A DNA stretch of 16,441 nt from CAYYFV01 sp964451705 (lineage in GTDB: Bacteria > Patescibacteriota > Gracilibacteria > UBA1369 > GCA-2718715). This document shows, piece after piece, positions 14,355 through 16,441 of the stretch (position 1 is its first letter; each line of letters opens with the position of its first letter). The position numbers were made by a program, and so were the translations under genes. The stretch is from assembly GCA_964451705.1 (NCBI GenBank), contig CAYVIV010000019.1, positions 1-16,441 on the forward strand, in the 5' to 3' direction. Below the pieces are notes generated by a model that ran no database searches, was not told the origin of the DNA, and saw only the letters and a list, made by a program, of their open reading frames with translations.

Positions 14355-15112
14355 TTGTTAATTTTCTGAAAAAGCTCTAATAGATCACTTAGTTGTAAAT
14401 CTTCAGGCCGTTGTTGGATAATTTCTGCCGGAAGTGACTCAAGATCTAATGCATGAAAAGGTTTCAGGTTGTTCCGTAGTTTTTTACGTGGTTTGCTGTA
14501 GCAGACTTTTAAGAATTTCAGGAATTTTTTAAGATCTATCTCTGTGGGAAAATCCTGGTGGCACCTAAGTTTTATGACAGCAGAGTCCACCTTTGGCACT
14601 GGAGAGAAGTCTTTGGCATCGACTGTAAATAAATATTCTGGATTACAGACTGTTCTTAGCGAAGTTTGCAGATAGCTGGTTTTTTCTGGATTGCAGATTT
14701 TTTCTGCAAACTCTTTTTGTACCATAATAAGCAGAAACTCTGGTTTAGGTGTTTTGTGGATTGTGGGCTGCATAAGATAGTGCTGCAGAATGGGAGAGGT
14801 AATGTAGTAGGGGATATTGGCAACCAGCTTATAGTTTTCTGGTAGTTGGCGTGTGTCGAATTTAAGCGCATCTATGTACTGCACATTAAAGTCACCAAGA
14901 AAATTGGCGAGGCTTGTATCCATTTCCAGCCCTAGGTATTGAATGTCAGTTTTATGCAATTGTTTGGTTAGGTTGCCTGTACCGGGCCCTATTTCTAGAA
15001 CATAATCATTTTTTTGCAACTCGGCAGCTGTGGCTATATCTTGGAGCACCTTTGGGTTTTTGAGAAAGTTTTGCCCAAGCTGCTTTTTAGCTTTGGTAGT
15101 TCGAATGTCCAC
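14351..15112 (-). CDS. rsmA: 16S rRNA dimethyladenosine transferase
   Basis: 253 residues, slightly shorter than the usual 260-280. RsmA (KsgA) dimethylates two adjacent adenosines in helix 45 of 16S rRNA late in small-subunit assembly. Seen here: KKQLGQNFL (9-17), SAM motif I EIGPGTG (40-46), acidic loop LEMD (62-65), and motif IV NIPYY (99-103), the catalytic N-(L/I)-P-Y signature, followed by ITSPIL. A C-terminal helical domain follows (about 190-253). The start is GTG; an in-frame stop lies four codons upstream and no ATG is available, so this start is well constrained. No Shine-Dalgarno. The 3' end overlaps the convergent membrane-protein gene by 4 bp. Three inverted repeats lie upstream and may regulate it. 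Confidence 0.95.
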   Translation of the reverse strand: MDIRTTKAKKQLGQNFLKNPKVLQDIATAAELQKNDYVLEIGPGTGNLTKQLHKTDIQYLGLEMDTSLANFLGDFNVQYIDALKFDTRQLPENYKLVANIPYYITSPILQHYLMQPTIHKTPKPEFLLIMVQKEFAEKICNPEKTSYLQTSLRTVCNPEYLFTVDAKDFSPVPKVDSAVIKLRCHQDFPTEIDLKKFLKFLKVCYSKPRKKLRNNLKPFHALDLESLPAEIIQQRPEDLQLSDLLELFQKINN

Positions 15113-15154
15113 TGTAGGTAATTATTTGTATAAAACTAGCAAATTTACCTAGAT

Positions 15155-15211
15155 AAAGCAATCATATCACTTGTGATATAGTTGCTTTTCAAGTATATCA
15201 ATAATGATATA
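15155..15211. promoter_or_regulatory. Two adjacent palindromes upstream of rsmA sharing an ATATCA half-site
   Basis: The first palindrome, centred at 15171/15172, has core ATATCAC-TT-GTGATAT (15164-15179). Outer arms AAAGCAA (15155-15161) and TTGCTTT (15182-15188) flank it. The second is TATATCA-ATAA-TGATATA (15194-15211). Their centres are 31 bp apart, about three helical turns. This fits a pair of dimer-binding operator sites. The first could also be a transcript hairpin. Confidence 0.5.
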
Positions 15212-15235
15212 TTGCCAACCGAGCGAATAGATGGT

Positions 15236-15262
15236 AAAAAATAACTTATTACAATAATAAGT
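15236..15262 (-). terminator. Possible terminator of the DUF167 transcript
   Basis: On the minus strand ACTTATT and AATAAGT (15262-15256, 15250-15244) form a 7-bp AT-rich stem with a 5-base loop, followed by TATTTTTTA. It lies about 45 bp after the DUF167 stop. The stem is weak. Confidence 0.4.
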
Positions 15263-15304
15263 CTAAGGGAGTAGGTGATTTTGAATTTAGAGTGTTGTGT
15301 GTTG

Positions 15305-15532
15305 CTAAGTACCGCTATTAATAGCTAGGAGTTTTTCGCGACTCGCAAAGCCATTGATAATTTTGACTTGGGATTTTTTTACTTTTAAGCTTTTGGCAAC
15401 AAGTTCTATGAGCTCTTTATTGGCCTTGCCTTTTTCTGGTATGCTCAAGAGCTTAGCCTTATAATATAGGGGACTAAGCTCTGTGAGTTCTTGTTTTTTA
15501 GCGTTGGTAATGACTTTTATATTGATATACAT
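15305..15532 (-). CDS. DUF167 (YggU/UPF0235) family protein
   Basis: 75 residues, matching the DUF167 family of small conserved proteins of unknown function. Seen: an N-terminal strand INIKVITNAKK, the central YYKAKLLSIPEKGKANKELI (24-43) with the family's P-x-x-G-K-A-N signature, and LVAKSLKVKKSQVKIINGFASREKLLAI with the G-x-x-S-R-x-K pattern. It is shorter than some homologues (about 95), but the fold core is complete. ATG start. It begins 49 bp after the stop of the upstream DEAD-box helicase gene on the same strand, so the two are probably cotranscribed. No Shine-Dalgarno is evident. TAG stop. Confidence 0.88.
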   Translation of the reverse strand: MYINIKVITNAKKQELTELSPLYYKAKLLSIPEKGKANKELIELVAKSLKVKKSQVKIINGFASREKLLAINSGT

Positions 15533-15581
15533 ACTCTAATTGTAGCCTAGAGTCAGGCTTTGTTCCAGGTTGTTGACTGAT

Positions 15582-16441
15582 TTATTTTGCTCTACGTCTT
15601 GATCTACTCATGTTACCACCTCCAAAGCCTTGATTTCTGCTCTGGCTGTTGCCTCGAGACCTGCCTGCATGACTAGCACCACCTCCAGATTGACCGCCAG
15701 ATCTGCGTCCTGCATAGCTGCCTTGTCGACCACTTTCAGATTGGCCTCCAGATCGGCGTCCTGCATTGCTGCCTTGACCACTACCATAGTTGGGTCTGTC
15801 ACCGTTGCTTCTAGATCTATTCCTATCGCCTCCACTGCCTGCTCGACTGTATCCGCCACTGCGACCTCCGCCACTGCGACTTCCACTGCCTCCACGACTG
15901 TATCCACCACTGCGACTTCCTCCGCGTCCACGACTGTACCCACCGCGTCCACCGCCTCGGCCACTTTTACGGCTGCCACGGTTTTTGTTGATTGGCATGA
16001 ACTCTATATGTTGGCTTTCTTGGTAAGCTTTTTGAACTAATTTGATTAATAGTTCTTCTTCGTCAAAATCTTCTAGTAATTGTGTGAGAACTTTTTGGTA
16101 AAATTTAGATCTACCTTTTAGGGCTGCTAGTTCGTCAGAAATGTTAGATATAAGGAAGCCCTCGTACTCTTCTTTGCTTGGTGGTACGATTTGTTCTACA
16201 TCTAATTGGTTTATCCTCTCGATTTCTTTAAAGTCTTTGTATTCACTACAGCTCACTAAACTGACTGCTGTACCTGTATTACCTGCACGTCCAGTTCGGC
16301 CAACTCTGTGCACAAAACTTTCTGCATTTTCTGGGAGATGATAATTTACAACAAAGCTAAGATCGTTTATATCAATACCACGAGCGGCTACGTCTGTGGC
16401 AATTAAAATGTTAATTTGTTTGTTTCTAAATTTTTGAAGTA
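15582..16441 (-). CDS. DEAD-box RNA helicase, C-terminal part, with Arg/Gly/Ser-rich tail (partial)
   Basis: The gene enters from the right edge; 285 C-terminal residues are visible and the reading frame is open to 16441. The first part carries helicase lobe 2: motif V ILIATDVAARGIDI and motif VI HRVGRTGRAG (16312-16283), typical of RhlE/CsdA/DeaD-type ATP-dependent RNA helicases that remodel rRNA or mRNA. A short helical linker follows. The last 115 residues or so are nearly all Gly, Arg and Ser, with SGGYSRG, GRGG and SxAGRRSGGQS units, a basic disordered tail likely to bind RNA. The tail is encoded in part by a 51-bp direct repeat. The GTG at 16313 lies inside motif VI and is not a start. 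DUF167 follows 49 bp downstream. TAA stop. Confidence 0.93.
   Translation of the reverse strand, partial: LQKFRNKQINILIATDVAARGIDINDLSFVVNYHLPENAESFVHRVGRTGRAGNTGTAVSLVSCSEYKDFKEIERINQLDVEQIVPPSKEEYEGFLISNISDELAALKGRSKFYQKVLTQLLEDFDEEELLIKLVQKAYQESQHIEFMPINKNRGSRKSGRGGGRGGYSRGRGGSRSGGYSRGGSGSRSGGGRSGGYSRAGSGGDRNRSRSNGDRPNYGSGQGSNAGRRSGGQSESGRQGSYAGRRSGGQSGGGASHAGRSRGNSQSRNQGFGGGNMSRSRRRAK
15686..15776. repeat. Direct repeat with 51-bp period in the helicase tail
   Basis: Positions 15686-15725 and 15737-15776 are 40-base copies with four mismatches, offset by 51 bp (17 codons). They encode the two GS(Y/N)AGRRSGGQS units. This looks like a recent in-frame tail expansion. Confidence 0.8.

Noticed and set aside
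15630..16040. Long open frames on the plus strand opposite the helicase tail
   Set aside because: They are complements of the Gly/Arg/Ser codons, give Ala/Ser/Thr- or Pro/Leu/Arg-rich nonsense proteins, and lack family features. The minus-strand frame is clearly a DEAD-box protein.
1..16441. CRISPR array or insertion sequence
   Set aside because: No regularly spaced repeats of 25-40 bases and no transposase motifs or paired terminal repeats were seen.

Overview
The window looks like part of a small, AT-rich bacterial chromosome. Intergenic gaps are short (none exceeds 300 bases), stops are mostly TAA or TAG, and promoters resemble the TTGACA/TATAAT type. I see no clear Shine-Dalgarno sequence in front of any gene, and several leaders look very short. 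UGA acts as a stop, because lplB ends in TGA overlapping the lplA start. These traits, split lipoate ligase genes and a tRNA-Arg with anticodon GCG fit a reduced-genome or candidate-phylum (Patescibacteria/CPR-like) lineage, but the taxonomic call is an inference and is weak.

Region 1-3784 lies between two same-orientation copies of a tRNA-Arg(GCG) gene. The copy at 3705-3781 is complete and has a good promoter. The copy at 1-66 is cut by the window edge and carries a D-stem mismatch. Between them are two divergent genes. One encodes a 751-residue protein with a LOG-family phosphoribohydrolase-like domain, a SAM methyltransferase domain with an NPPF motif, and a periplasmic-binding-protein (Peripla_BP_6-like) domain with no signal peptide. 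The other encodes an exported lipoprotein of the same binding-protein superfamily. Their shared 101-bp promoter region contains a pentanucleotide tandem repeat (CTTAG x5). No integrase and no ABC permease or ATPase is seen. This is the most unusual part of the window.

Region 3900-6417 holds an unrecognised soluble protein gene and a PiT-like phosphate permease gene, both on the minus strand. The permease gene is divergent from uvrB.

Region 6418-11203 is on the plus strand. A tight uvrB-lplB-lplA operon is followed by a small DUF378 membrane protein gene with its own terminator, then a dihydrolipoamide dehydrogenase gene. The two-piece lipoate ligase would attach lipoate to E2 or GcvH-type carriers, and the dehydrogenase would reoxidise them. 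The carrier enzymes themselves are not in the window.

Region 11262-16441 contains a DnaQ-type exonuclease fused to what looks like a motor-dead DinG remnant (minus), an unrecognised protein with two membrane segments (plus), then rsmA, a DUF167 gene and the 3' part of a DEAD-box RNA helicase gene with a long Arg/Gly/Ser tail (all minus). rsmA and the plus-strand membrane protein gene converge with stop codons overlapping by 4 bp. The gap upstream of rsmA has three inverted repeats, two of which share a half-site.
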